DNA of 64,000 nt from SABI01 sp963676605 (GTDB lineage Bacteria; Spirochaetota; Spirochaetia; Sphaerochaetales; Sphaerochaetaceae): NCBI GenBank assembly GCA_963676605.2, contig CAXXSP010000018.1:248001-312000 (forward strand). Direction: 5' to 3'. The notes beneath the pieces were generated by a model that did no database searches, was not told where the DNA came from, and worked only from the letters and a program-made list of their open reading frames with translations. Position numbers and translations under genes: made by a program. This document shows positions 1 through 8,954 of the stretch, piece after piece; the first letter of the stretch is position 1; every line of letters begins with the position of its first letter.

Positions 1-1035
1 ATGGAAATCTTCCCCTGAGAGTTCGTTGAGTTCAACACGGAGAGGGAATCTTCCCTGAAGTTCGGGAATCAGATCCGAGGGTTTTGATACATGGAAAGCG
101 CCGGCTCCGATGAACAGGATATGAGAAGTGTCGATCATCCCCCATTTCGTATTCACCTTCGATCCTTCGACGATCGGCAGGATATCCCGCTGAACTCCCT
201 CACGGGAGACATCAGGACCGCTCTTCGCGCCGCGGGACCCAGCAACCTTGTCAATCTCATCAATGAAGATGATTCCCATCTGCTCGACACGCTCTTTGGC
301 GAGCTCGATCATCTGATCGTGATCGACCATCCGTTCCATCTCCTCTTCGGTCAGGATCTCCCGTGCTCGTTTGATGGAGACTTTCCGTTTTTTACCCTTT
401 CCGTTGAACATGGACCCGAGGGACTGAAGTGTATTCTGAAGATCCTCGACATTTCCTCCTGCAAGGAGTTCGATATTTCCTCCGGCAGGCCTGTTTTTCA
501 CGGAGATCTCAACGCTACGATCCTCGAACCTGCCCTCTTCCAGATACTTCCTGAATTTCTCACGGGTCTCTTCCGCTCCTGCGGCGAGTTCGGTGGAAGA
601 CTCTTTCGTGTTTGAAGAAGGGAGAAGGAGATCAAGAAGTCGTTCATTGACGCTTTTCTCGACCGCATCCTTCTGTTTCTCTGCGAGATCTTTCTTCGTC
701 ATCTGAATCCCGACGGCCATCAGGTCCCTCACCATAGACTCCACATCACGTCCCACATAGCCCACTTCCGTGTACTTCGTCGCCTCAACTTTTACAAACG
801 GAGTGTTTGCAAGGCGTGAGATTCTCCGGGCGATTTCAGTCTTACCCACTCCCGTGGGACCGATAAGGATGATATTTTTGGGAGCCACCTCATCTCTCAT
901 GTCTTCATCAAGGAGTTTTCTCCTGTATCTGCTTCTGAGTGCAATGGCCACAGCACGTTTTGCATCGTGCTGTCCGATAATATATTTATCCAGTTCTCCC
1001 ACGATTTCGCGGGGAGTCATCTGATCAAGATCCAT
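1..1035 (-). CDS. hslU: HslU (ClpY), ATPase subunit of the HslUV protease, C-terminus cut by the window edge
   Basis: AAA+ unfoldase that feeds proteins into the HslV peptidase in the cytoplasm. The reading frame runs from an ATG preceded by AGGAG about 8 bases upstream to base 1 without a stop, giving about 345 codons. The HslU family is usually about 440-460 residues, so the C-terminal sensor-2 part lies outside. The N-terminus MDLDQMTPREIV is typical, the Walker A motif GPTGVGKT is at about residues 59-66, and Walker B (IIFIDEID) is near residue 255. The residues between them form the HslU intermediate domain. It follows hslV by 10 bases, the usual order. I am confident of the identity; only the end is unseen. 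Confidence 0.96.
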   Translation of the reverse strand, partial: MDLDQMTPREIVGELDKYIIGQHDAKRAVAIALRSRYRRKLLDEDMRDEVAPKNIILIGPTGVGKTEIARRISRLANTPFVKVEATKYTEVGYVGRDVESMVRDLMAVGIQMTKKDLAEKQKDAVEKSVNERLLDLLLPSSNTKESSTELAAGAEETREKFRKYLEEGRFEDRSVEISVKNRPAGGNIELLAGGNVEDLQNTLQSLGSMFNGKGKKRKVSIKRAREILTEEEMERMVDHDQMIELAKERVEQMGIIFIDEIDKVAGSRGAKSGPDVSREGVQRDILPIVEGSKVNTKWGMIDTSHILFIGAGAFHVSKPSDLIPELQGRFPLRVELNELSGEDFH

Positions 1036-1045
1036 GTCAGTTCTC

Positions 1046-1576
1046 CTAGAGTTCTTCGACTCGAATTGATTTATTGGTGTACACACAGATATCACTTGCG
1101 ATATCAAGGGATTTCTCGGCGATCTCACGTGCACTGAGTGAGCCGTTCTCCATGTAGGCGCGTGCGGCGGCGAGGGCATAATTGCCTCCGGAACCTATCG
1201 CAATTACATCATACTCCGGCTCAATGACATCACCCATGCCGGTGAGCAGGAATGTTTTTGTTGAGTCAGCGACAATAAGCATTGCTTCAAGACGCCTCAG
1301 GTTCCTATCTGTACGCCACTCCTTAGCCATTTCCACCGCTGCGCGGGTCAGATCACCGTTATACTGCTTCAACTTGTTCTCTATCACTTCATAGAGGGTG
1401 AACGCATCGGCCGTCGCTCCCGCGAAGCCTGAGATGATCTTCCCGTCCATGAGCGTTCTCACTTTCCGGGCATTCCCTTTCATGATGGCATCACCAGCAG
1501 TGACCTGTCCGTCACCGGCGATCGCCACATGATCGCCCCGTCTTACTGCTATAATCGTTGTACCTCTGATCTCCAT
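1046..1576 (-). CDS. hslV: HslV (ClpQ), peptidase subunit of the HslUV protease
   Basis: Proteasome-like threonine peptidase that forms a double hexameric ring capped by HslU. The protein has 176 residues, normal for the family. It begins MEIRGTTIIAVRR, so the catalytic Thr would be exposed at residue 6 after removal of a five-residue propeptide, whereas E. coli HslV loses only Met. The GSGGNYALAAARA segment near residue 130 is conserved in HslV. Its ATG overlaps the upstream recombinase stop (TAATG) and hslU follows, the xer-hslV-hslU order also seen in Bacillus codV-clpQ-clpY. The gene ends with TAG, showing that TAG is a real stop in this genome. Confidence 0.97.
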   Translation of the reverse strand: MEIRGTTIIAVRRGDHVAIAGDGQVTAGDAIMKGNARKVRTLMDGKIISGFAGATADAFTLYEVIENKLKQYNGDLTRAAVEMAKEWRTDRNLRRLEAMLIVADSTKTFLLTGMGDVIEPEYDVIAIGSGGNYALAAARAYMENGSLSAREIAEKSLDIASDICVYTNKSIRVEEL

Positions 1577-2490
1577 TACCTTTTCCTTCCGTGGGGGTGG
1601 GCAGTCCGATAGACTTCTCTGAGCCGCTTCCCCGTCACGTGGGTATATATCTGGGTCGTGGAGAGTGATGAATGTCCGAGCAGTTCACTTACCAGCTGTA
1701 TCCCAGAGTTGTTATCGAGCATATGTGTCGCAAAACTGTGTCGAATCATATGGGGGGTGAGAACTCCTTCCATATGAAGAGCAACCCGATACTTCTCAAA
1801 GATACTATGACAGGAGGATGCAGACAACCGTTTCCCCTGAACTCCGAAAAGAATTGCATCAGAGTCCTCGCGGTCCCGTAAGGGATAGCGTTCAAACCAC
1901 GATGTTCTCCTTCTCTGATGTTCTTCAAGGAGAGCCTTCGTCGCAGGATTGAGGAAGACGTACCGCGGCCTGCTTCCCTTTCCGATGACTCTGATTCTGG
2001 ATTCTGTGAAATCGACATCGCTGAAATTCATCGAAAGAACTTCACTGAGACGGCAGCCGGTGGAATAGAACAGGTGGAAGATGAGAGAATCCCTGAGTCC
2101 TGTAAGCGTGGAGGAATCGAGGGTGAGGAGTTTGACCATCTCGTTTCTGGTAAGATATCTCGGGAGTTTCCTCTGTCGTGGATTACTCTCTATCCCCCAG
2201 AAGATATGTGATGGAAAATTCTCGTACTGGACAAGAAAGCGATAGAAGGATTTCAAGGCGGAGAGGATCTGATTCATGGTCGCCTTCTCATATCCCCGCA
2301 TGATGGAGTAGATCCACTCCCTTGCGTCGGATGCACTTGCCTCTTCGAGAGAAACTGACTGATTCTCAAGATAAGAAAGAAATACTCCCACGTGGGAGGT
2401 GTAGGCCGTGACGGTATGAGTACTGAAGGCACGGACATCTCTCAGGTAGGAGGTATAAAGCTCCAGATAGTGTGCGTCTGAATCTCTCAT
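1576..2490 (-). CDS. xerC: Tyrosine recombinase, XerC/CodV-like, second of a tandem pair
   Basis: Site-specific tyrosine recombinase of the XerC/XerD family, which resolves chromosome dimers at dif. It has 304 residues, the normal Xer length, with an N-terminal SAM-like core-binding domain (about 1-90) and a C-terminal catalytic domain. Visible catalytic residues are Arg in GCRLSEV, the H-x-x-R box in HMIRHSFATH, His in LLGHSS and Tyr in TTQIYTHV. It overlaps the upstream recombinase by 4 bases (ATGA) and its stop overlaps the hslV start. The position before hslVU favours XerC/CodV, but XerC and XerD cannot be separated reliably by eye. Confidence 0.88.
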   Translation of the reverse strand: MRDSDAHYLELYTSYLRDVRAFSTHTVTAYTSHVGVFLSYLENQSVSLEEASASDAREWIYSIMRGYEKATMNQILSALKSFYRFLVQYENFPSHIFWGIESNPRQRKLPRYLTRNEMVKLLTLDSSTLTGLRDSLIFHLFYSTGCRLSEVLSMNFSDVDFTESRIRVIGKGSRPRYVFLNPATKALLEEHQRRRTSWFERYPLRDREDSDAILFGVQGKRLSASSCHSIFEKYRVALHMEGVLTPHMIRHSFATHMLDNNSGIQLVSELLGHSSLSTTQIYTHVTGKRLREVYRTAHPHGRKR

Positions 2491-3407
2491 ACCTTCTCCT
2501 TCTCTCCTTCCGGATGGAATTCACGGTATTTCTGATAGAGATCCTCGCTTTGAGAATGGAGGTATATCTGTGTGGTCCTGATATCTTTATGACCGAGGAG
2601 TTCCTGCACTGCCCGCAGGTCTGCACCTCCCCTGAGGAGGTGTGATGCAAAGGAGTGTCTCAGGGTATGCACCTTGGCATCAACACCGCTGGCCTCCCTG
2701 TACTCTGCGAATCTCTTCCAGATCGCCTGACGGGTCATGGCTCCTCCCCTCCGTGTAAGAAACAGGTAGGAGGACTTCCCGCTTCCGAGGAGAATGGGAC
2801 GGGATTCTTCAAGATAACGGTTCAGGTACTCCTGAGCATACTCACCCACGGGTACGAGACGATGCACGTCTCCTTTGCCGATGACACGGAGAAGCTGTTC
2901 CTCTTTGAGGAAGTCTCCGGTTTTCAGATTCCTTGCTTCAGATATTCTCAGTCCGCAGGAATAGATAAGCTCGAAAAGTGTTCTGTCTCGAAAGCGCAGG
3001 GGGTCTCCGTCTGAGATATCTATCGCTTCAAGGATAGTGTCGACTTCGTCATAGGAAGCTTCCTCAAAATAATGTCCGGGAAGTTTCTGACGATCGACCC
3101 GTTCCAGAATATCTGATGCAATCACCTGAGTTTCTGTGAGAAAACGATAGAGCGATGATAAGGCACTCATTCGTTTTGCAACAGTCGCATTGGTAAGATG
3201 ACGTTCTTTCAGGTAGGTGATATACCGGGAAATATCGTGGGGAATGAGAGACTCGAGAGTGAGTGAGGAAGTCTCCAGGTAGCTCAAAAACTCTTCATTC
3301 GCTGCTGTATATACATCAATGGTTGCCGAAGATACTCTCCGGGCAACCATCAGATAGACTGAGTAGTCTTTCAGCAGACGTGAATGAGCAGAGTTCAGTA
3401 ACGACAC
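2487..3407 (-). CDS. Tyrosine recombinase, XerD/XerC-like, first of a tandem pair
   Basis: Second Xer-family recombinase of 306 residues, immediately downstream of ftsZ. The catalytic set is complete: Arg in CGLRISEA, H-x-x-R in HTLRHSFASH, His in LLGHKD and Tyr in TTQIYLHS. It differs clearly in sequence from the next gene, so this is not a recent tandem duplication. The two overlap by ATGA, implying translational coupling and perhaps a heteromeric XerCD pair made from one transcript. Placement directly after ftsZ suits a role in resolving chromosomes at the septum. I leave the symbol blank because XerC versus XerD is unresolved. Confidence 0.87.
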   Translation of the reverse strand: MSLLNSAHSRLLKDYSVYLMVARRVSSATIDVYTAANEEFLSYLETSSLTLESLIPHDISRYITYLKERHLTNATVAKRMSALSSLYRFLTETQVIASDILERVDRQKLPGHYFEEASYDEVDTILEAIDISDGDPLRFRDRTLFELIYSCGLRISEARNLKTGDFLKEEQLLRVIGKGDVHRLVPVGEYAQEYLNRYLEESRPILLGSGKSSYLFLTRRGGAMTRQAIWKRFAEYREASGVDAKVHTLRHSFASHLLRGGADLRAVQELLGHKDIRTTQIYLHSQSEDLYQKYREFHPEGEKEKV

Positions 3408-3410
3408 GCT

Positions 3411-4631
3411 CTATTCCTCCTGCTCTCCTCTTCTGTAGCGCAGGACGGCAGGGAAGGAGTAATCATTCTGGTCGGTTCGTGTTCCAAGCTGCTGCTGCAG
3501 ATCTTCCCACCGGTTGACAGTGATGACATTCTCGTCTCGTTCATTCTCTCTTTCGCCTTCTCTCTCTTCTGCGCGAGATGGCTGAAGGGAAGGGCCTTCG
3601 GCTCTCTTCTTTCTCTCAGTTCCCATCGATCTGAATGAGGCGGCTGAAGAGCTGTCCTTCTGTTCGAATCCTGTCGCGACCACGGTGACTTTGATCTTCT
3701 CACCGAGTTCGGGGTTATAGGCCTGACCGGCGATGATCAGGGCATCCTCATCACACTTCTCGGTGATAAGTTCCACGACATCCTGATACTCCTGCAGAGT
3801 AAGGCCGTCACCACCTGAAAGATTGACGAGGACTGATTTCGCACCGTCGATTCTCGCATTCTCAAGGAGAGGATTATTGATCGCTTCCCTGGCTGCATCG
3901 ACAGCCCGGCTCGTACCTTCTCCGACACCGATTCCCATCAGGGCGTCGCCGCGCCCTTTCATGACAGTGGTAACGTCTGCAAAGTCGATATTGATTTCTC
4001 CGGGTTCCGTGATCAGTTCACTGATACCCTGAACTCCCTGACGCAGCACATCATCGGCAAGGAGGAACGCCTTCTTGATCGGCGTGTTATTCTCAACAAT
4101 CTTGAGAAGATACTGATTCGGTATAAGGATGAGGGTATCAACAACTTTTCGCAGCTTTTCGATACCTGCGAGAGCAAGTTCAAGTTTCTTCTTTCCCTCG
4201 AAAGCGAAAGGAGTGGTGACAACGGCAACGGTGAGTGCGTTCACTTCCCTGCTCACCTCGGCCACTACCGCGGCGGCCCCGGTACCCGTACCGCCGCCCA
4301 TGCCGGCGGTGATAAAGACCATATCGGTTCCCTGGAGAAACTCTTTCACTTCTTCGCGGGATTCCTGTGCAGCCTGTTCTCCCACGTCGGGAACTCCGCC
4401 GGCTCCGAGACCTCCGGTGAGCTCCCGTCCGAGCGGCATCCTGACCTGCGCATTCGATCGCTGCAGAGCCTGCACATCAGTATTCATCGCCACAAAGGTG
4501 ACTTTCTTCAGACCGCTTGCTATCATTCTGTTGACAGCGTTGCCTCCGGCTCCTCCGACTCCAACAACTTTGATGTCGGTGGGAGGTGTCTGTTCATTCT
4601 GCAGTAAGTCATCGAGCATGTCGAAATCCAT
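3411..4631 (-). CDS. ftsZ: Cell division GTPase FtsZ
   Basis: Tubulin-like GTPase that forms the cytokinetic Z-ring. The best start is the ATG at 4631 (MDFDMLDD), which has GGAGGA 8 bases upstream; a longer in-frame ATG ten codons earlier lacks this. That gives 406 residues. The nucleotide-binding segment VGGAGGNAVNRM lies near residue 25 and the tubulin signature GGGTGTGAA near residue 113, followed by the T7 loop region (NIDFADV). A charged, Glu/Arg-rich linker (about 325-385) leads to a C-terminal peptide (DYSFPAVLRYRRG) resembling the conserved FtsA-binding tail. It is the last division gene of the cluster, after ftsQ and ftsA. Confidence 0.98.
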   Translation of the reverse strand: MDFDMLDDLLQNEQTPPTDIKVVGVGGAGGNAVNRMIASGLKKVTFVAMNTDVQALQRSNAQVRMPLGRELTGGLGAGGVPDVGEQAAQESREEVKEFLQGTDMVFITAGMGGGTGTGAAAVVAEVSREVNALTVAVVTTPFAFEGKKKLELALAGIEKLRKVVDTLILIPNQYLLKIVENNTPIKKAFLLADDVLRQGVQGISELITEPGEINIDFADVTTVMKGRGDALMGIGVGEGTSRAVDAAREAINNPLLENARIDGAKSVLVNLSGGDGLTLQEYQDVVELITEKCDEDALIIAGQAYNPELGEKIKVTVVATGFEQKDSSSAASFRSMGTERKKRAEGPSLQPSRAEEREGERENERDENVITVNRWEDLQQQLGTRTDQNDYSFPAVLRYRRGEQEE

Positions 4632-4669
4632 CGATCTATTCCTCCGGTACCTGAAGGGCACCTATCATA

Positions 4670-5911
4670 TTAAAATAATGTCTTGAAGAAACCTTTCATT
4701 TTCCGTGACAACGGCTTCTTCCCTTTCCTCTGAGACCCCTGTGCGTGTGAAGATGAAACATCCTTCATCCTTCTGGCCTCACTCATCACTTCTCCGAGTA
4801 CAGTAGTATATTTCGGGTTGATATATGAACGGTCAAGACCGGGAAGGGCATCAGGGAAGCCGATCCGTGCGGGAAGACGGAAAATCTCGGATGCAAGTTC
4901 TGTCGCGCCTGAGAGCAGTGCACCGCCTCCGACGAGGACGATGCCTCCGCCGAACGCACCGCGAACCTGTTTCTTCTCGAGCTCCACCTGAAGCATGGAG
5001 AAGATCTCAGCCATACGCGGCTCGATAATCTTTGCAAGCTCTTTCCGCGGCATTCTGATGGAAGGAAGGTTCCCCACCTGGGGTATCACGACACTCTCTT
5101 CAGGTGATACGGAAGGCTGATGACAGGATCCGGCATCACACTTCAGCTGTTCCGCGATCTCTCTCGGTTTGTTCAGCAGATAAGCGATATCGGCTGTGAC
5201 GTGTTCTCCACCTATCAGAACACCCCCTGCATAGACAGGGGCCCCGTTCGAGTATGCAATCATATTGGTGGTTCCTCCCCCGATATTAATCAGGATCGTC
5301 CCCATCTCCTTCTCTTCTGTTGAGAGGACTGATTCGGTGTCTGCAACCTGCTGGCTGAGCAGACGCTGAACCTGGAAGCCTGCACGCTGAATACATTTTC
5401 TGTTGTTCTGGCAGACACTCGAGGATCCGGTGACGATAAGAACCCGCGATTCAAGGCGATGACCGAGCATATCGATCGGATCCTTGATCCCCCCCCTTCC
5501 GTCTACACGGAAGTCCTGAATCAGGGTATGGAGAATCTCCCGGTCGAGCGGAAGCTCGAATGCACGTGCAACCTCGAGGGACCTGAAGATATCTTCACGA
5601 TTGATCTCCTGATCCTTGGCATTGATGCCGACCACACCGGTTGAAGGAATACCTTCGATATGTGTCCCGCCGACGGCGATGATCACATTGCTGATCTCTG
5701 CACCTGCCTGGAGTTCCGCTTCACTGATCACACTGGTAATGGTCTTGATCGTCTGTTCAATATTGACTATCGATCCCTGGCGTATTCCCTCTGAGGGGCG
5801 TTCACACATACTATCAACCATGATAGAACCATCAGAGGCGACAGTACAGATGACGGCCCGAACCCATGAGCTACCGATGTCTAATCCCATCATGACTCTA
5901 TCTGAGCTCAA
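4670..5911 (-). CDS. ftsA: Cell division protein FtsA
   Basis: Actin-fold ATPase that tethers FtsZ filaments to the membrane. It has 413 residues. The start is a TTG (5911) with GGAGGTGAAATA directly upstream. The N-terminal phosphate-1 loop reads GLDIGSSWVRAV, the second phosphate loop INIGGGTTNM is at about 210, and the adenosine motif is VLVGGGALLSGA at about 325. The C-terminus is basic and ends MKGFFKTLF, the short amphipathic helix expected for membrane attachment. It sits 4 bases after ftsQ and 38 bases before ftsZ, the normal ftsQ-ftsA-ftsZ order. Confidence 0.96.
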   Translation of the reverse strand: MSSDRVMMGLDIGSSWVRAVICTVASDGSIMVDSMCERPSEGIRQGSIVNIEQTIKTITSVISEAELQAGAEISNVIIAVGGTHIEGIPSTGVVGINAKDQEINREDIFRSLEVARAFELPLDREILHTLIQDFRVDGRGGIKDPIDMLGHRLESRVLIVTGSSSVCQNNRKCIQRAGFQVQRLLSQQVADTESVLSTEEKEMGTILINIGGGTTNMIAYSNGAPVYAGGVLIGGEHVTADIAYLLNKPREIAEQLKCDAGSCHQPSVSPEESVVIPQVGNLPSIRMPRKELAKIIEPRMAEIFSMLQVELEKKQVRGAFGGGIVLVGGGALLSGATELASEIFRLPARIGFPDALPGLDRSYINPKYTTVLGEVMSEARRMKDVSSSHAQGSQRKGKKPLSRKMKGFFKTLF

Positions 5912-5915
5912 TATT

Positions 5916-6743
5916 TCACCTCCGATTCGTGTATTGTTTTTCTACGAGAGACTGCTGTGACAGATCATACCATATTTCCGATGTTCTCGAATATGAGAAA
6001 TCATCACTGCTTCCGCTCCCAATTTTAATCAATTGAAGTGCGGTATGCAAGCGGTCCAGAGAGGTCTCTTCCCTGACATCGATACTAACATGGTATTGAG
6101 GAATATGTAAGGAAATATTTCCTGTGAGTCTTGAAAATACAGACTGTGAAGTTGAGAGGATTCCATTGATCTCTTTCATCAGTTCCTGAGCCTCTTTCTG
6201 ATCGAGAGGCTGAGAGATATCAATGGAAGGAACTTCCTGAAGATAGTACTCGTAATCCGCTTTCTCGAGAGTAATGATCCTGTCTCCACTCAGGGCAAGA
6301 TGAAACTGAGTTCCGTCCAGGCTCTTACCCTCTGCCAGGAAATCGGGGGGTCTCAGCGAAAGAGCGACATTCAGTCCTCCCCTGACCCTTGATACCCCTG
6401 CCAGCTGCACGAGAGGATGAGAGGAGAGAGATCGCTCAAGCCGTTCAGCAGAAAGAGAAAAGAGCGAGGAGTAGTTCACTTTCTGTTCAAGGGCCTGTGC
6501 CCTGAGAGATGGGGGAAGAGGCTGGGTTGAGTGTACGTTCACCGAGTGGATATCGAAGGCGGGAACTGACTGAAGGATAAGGAGAAGCAGCGAAAGAGAG
6601 ATCAGAAACAGAGCTGCTCCCAGGAGGAGTTTCTGCGGTGTGGAGAGCAACTGATGAGAAGTGCGCACCGCGGGGGTTTCCTGCCGTGAGTACGCTCGTA
6701 CCGTGTCATAATCAAATCCTGATGCATAGGTATAATCTATCAT
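5916..6743 (-). CDS. ftsQ: Cell division protein FtsQ/DivIB
   Basis: Bitopic septal membrane protein that links early and late division proteins. The chosen start is the ATG at 6743 (MIDYTYAS), which overlaps the ftsW stop as ATGA and has GGGAGG 7 bases upstream, giving 275 residues. One membrane helix (LLLGAALFLISLSLLLLIL) lies near residues 40-58, followed by a periplasmic POTRA-like segment (about 62-130) containing HPLVQLAGVSRVRGG. Sequence similarity to well-studied FtsQ is weak, as usual for this family, so the call rests on topology, the POTRA-like motif and the position between ftsW and ftsA. Confidence 0.85.
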   Translation of the reverse strand: MIDYTYASGFDYDTVRAYSRQETPAVRTSHQLLSTPQKLLLGAALFLISLSLLLLILQSVPAFDIHSVNVHSTQPLPPSLRAQALEQKVNYSSLFSLSAERLERSLSSHPLVQLAGVSRVRGGLNVALSLRPPDFLAEGKSLDGTQFHLALSGDRIITLEKADYEYYLQEVPSIDISQPLDQKEAQELMKEINGILSTSQSVFSRLTGNISLHIPQYHVSIDVREETSLDRLHTALQLIKIGSGSSDDFSYSRTSEIWYDLSQQSLVEKQYTNRR

Positions 6744-7903
6744 CGGCTGGCCTCCCGTATACAACGGTACAGGAGTCCGCATTCTGCAATAACTACGAAC
6801 AGGTTTGTTCCTCCCTGAGAGAAGAAGGGAAGAGGAATCCCGGTGGGAGGAAGCAATCGGGTGACGACTGCGATGTTCACCATGGCCTGAAGGAGTATCA
6901 TGAGGGAAAAACCGCTAGCGAGGTAGGAGATGAAGGCATGTTGAGTCATCAGCGAATAGGCACTGGTCATTCCTACAAGAAACAGAGCCAAAAAGAGTGC
7001 GAACAGGATAAAGATCCCGAGTGCACCTGACTCTTCGGCAAAGGACGCAAGAATGAAGTCGGAATGGACTTCGGGAATGAGTCCGAGCTTGTAGTTTCCG
7101 TTTCCAAGACCCTTTCCGAACAGGCCTCCGCTCTGTATCGCCTGCATCGCCCGGTTCACCTGGTAATTGATCCCGCTCGGATCCATCGTGGGGAACAGAA
7201 AGCTCACTACGCGACGTATTCTATAGGGTTCTATCAGGAGAAAGATCATCATAGGCACAGCCAGAATGAAAGCAGAGATAAGAAGAGGCAGCAGAGCTAC
7301 TCCTGCGAGCAGCATGAGCGTGCCCACCGTTGCAATGAACACCACGGTTGTCGAGTAGTCTTTCTGAGCAACCATCAGTGCTGAAGTCAGCAGGATAAGC
7401 AGAAGGAACACGAAAAGTTCCTTTTTCCCTACCTTTGAATCACCTTTTGCACTGAACAGACGTGCTCCGGTGATGATTATCGCGATTTTAATCAGCTCCG
7501 AAGGCTGAAAAGAGGGAATAACAGGGAGATCAAGCCATCTTCGTGCTCCCATTTTCTCAACACCGAAGGGTGTAAACAGTGTCATCAGCATCAGGATGAA
7601 CGAAAGCACAAGAAGAGGATACGCAGCATGGCGGATAAATGAAAGGGGGAGAATACTCAGCACCCAGAAGGCGGCGAAGCCGAGAAGAGCGAAGAATGTC
7701 TGCCTGATGAAAAAATAGGAAGGAGAAAGGTCCAGCCTCAGAGCCTCATCATAGCTTGCGCTATACAGCGTGATGAGGCCCCAGCCTACCAGCGAAAGGA
7801 CGACAAGAAGGAAGAGAAAGGGACGGCTGTTCAGCCAGAGGGGAACCTGATTTCTTCTAGTGAGGATATTCGGCTGTGATTCAAAATAGTCTGAATAATC
7901 CAT
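6740..7903 (-). CDS. ftsW: FtsW, SEDS-family septal peptidoglycan polymerase
   Basis: Multi-pass membrane glycosyltransferase that polymerises lipid II at the septum and normally works with a class B penicillin-binding protein. It has 387 residues with about ten hydrophobic segments. SEDS hallmarks are the FQPSELIKIA motif near residue 140, GKGLGNGNYKLGLIPEVHSDFI near 255-280, and LLPPTGIPLPFFSQGG near 345-360. It lies between mraY and ftsQ. murD, murG and murC, which flank ftsW in many bacteria, are not in the cluster, and no ftsI gene is present in the window. Confidence 0.95.
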   Translation of the reverse strand: MDYSDYFESQPNILTRRNQVPLWLNSRPFLFLLVVLSLVGWGLITLYSASYDEALRLDLSPSYFFIRQTFFALLGFAAFWVLSILPLSFIRHAAYPLLVLSFILMLMTLFTPFGVEKMGARRWLDLPVIPSFQPSELIKIAIIITGARLFSAKGDSKVGKKELFVFLLLILLTSALMVAQKDYSTTVVFIATVGTLMLLAGVALLPLLISAFILAVPMMIFLLIEPYRIRRVVSFLFPTMDPSGINYQVNRAMQAIQSGGLFGKGLGNGNYKLGLIPEVHSDFILASFAEESGALGIFILFALFLALFLVGMTSAYSLMTQHAFISYLASGFSLMILLQAMVNIAVVTRLLPPTGIPLPFFSQGGTNLFVVIAECGLLYRCIREASR

Positions 7904-7923
7904 CCTTGTTACGATTCCTTATT

Positions 7924-8947
7924 TCAACGGTATTTGATGAGAAAGAAGTAGGTTGCTACAAGTGTAAGAAGCACACTCAGAATCGAGAAACGGGTCACGA
8001 TCTTTCCTTCCATCAAACCCTTCTTCTGCAGATGATGATGAAGCGGGGCAAGAAGAAATACCTTCTTCTTGTACACCCTCAGTGATATGATCTGTATAAA
8101 TGAGGAGAGCAGTTCAGTCATGATCAGTCCCGAAGAGATTGCGACAATGATTTCCACCTTCATCAGCAGAGCGCTGACTCCGATAAATCCGCCTATCGCA
8201 TGAGAACCTACATCCCCCATGAATATACTCGCCTGATAGCCATTGAACCAGAGAAACGCCAGAAGGGATCCGATGACGATAGCGACAACAGGGACCAGAT
8301 ACATGGCGCCTTCGGCTATAACCGGCTGCACCGGTTCCAGCGCAGAGTGAGCGAAGAGGGATAGCGATGGCGAACAGAAGAAAGATCGGTGAGATCGAGA
8401 CGCTTGTGGCAAGTCCGTCGAGCCCGTCGCTGATATTCACCGCATTGACGAAAATGACCATGTAAAGGAGAAAAGCGATGGGGAACCAGAGACCGATATC
8501 AATTTTCGTCTGAGGATTCCAGAAGGCGCTCACCGTATTCAATTCAAGCTGAGTGGTACTCTTCATAATGTAATAGAGCAGTGCTGCAGCAAGGATCTGG
8601 AGAGCGAACTTCTTTACAGACGGGAGTCCCTGATTCTCTTTCTTCCTGAGCTTAAGCAGATCATCAGCCATGCCGACGGCTCCGAATATCCACAGGGACA
8701 GGATAGGAATATAGACGTACGGATGGGTGATATCAGTCGCGATGAAAGCAAGGATTGTTGTTGTGATGATGAAACAGAGACCTCCGGCAGTCGGAGTGTT
8801 CACCTTATGCTGATGTTCGGCCACGTCAGGATTGATCGTTTGATAGTACGATCTGGAATTCATGAATCTGATGAATACTTTCAGAGTCAGTGCTGTGAGA
8901 CCATATGAAATGAGCAGAAGGACAAGTGCTGTAAGTATAGTCTGCAT
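7924..8947 (-). CDS. mraY: MraY, lipid I synthase (one +1 frameshift near 8,350)
   Basis: Phospho-N-acetylmuramoyl-pentapeptide transferase, an integral membrane enzyme that makes lipid I. The N-terminal frame (from ATG 8947) carries the early helices, the DDLLKLR motif and VNISDGLDGLATS. The C-terminal frame carries FMGDVGSHAIGGF, PLHHHLQKKG and the last helix ending FFLIKY. The two join around 8,345-8,365; the frame change corresponds to one extra base in the stretch encoding AIAIPLFAHS. Without it the product would be about 340 residues, close to family length. Since mraY is normally essential, I infer a sequence error rather than a pseudogene. It follows murF by 7 bases. Confidence 0.9.
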
Positions 8948-8954
8948 ACTCTTC

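Noticed and set aside
3823..4686. Long plus-strand open frames opposite ftsZ, including one of 185 codons
   Set aside because: They are Ser/Thr/Pro-rich frames antisense to a highly conserved gene, with no family match or ribosome-binding site.
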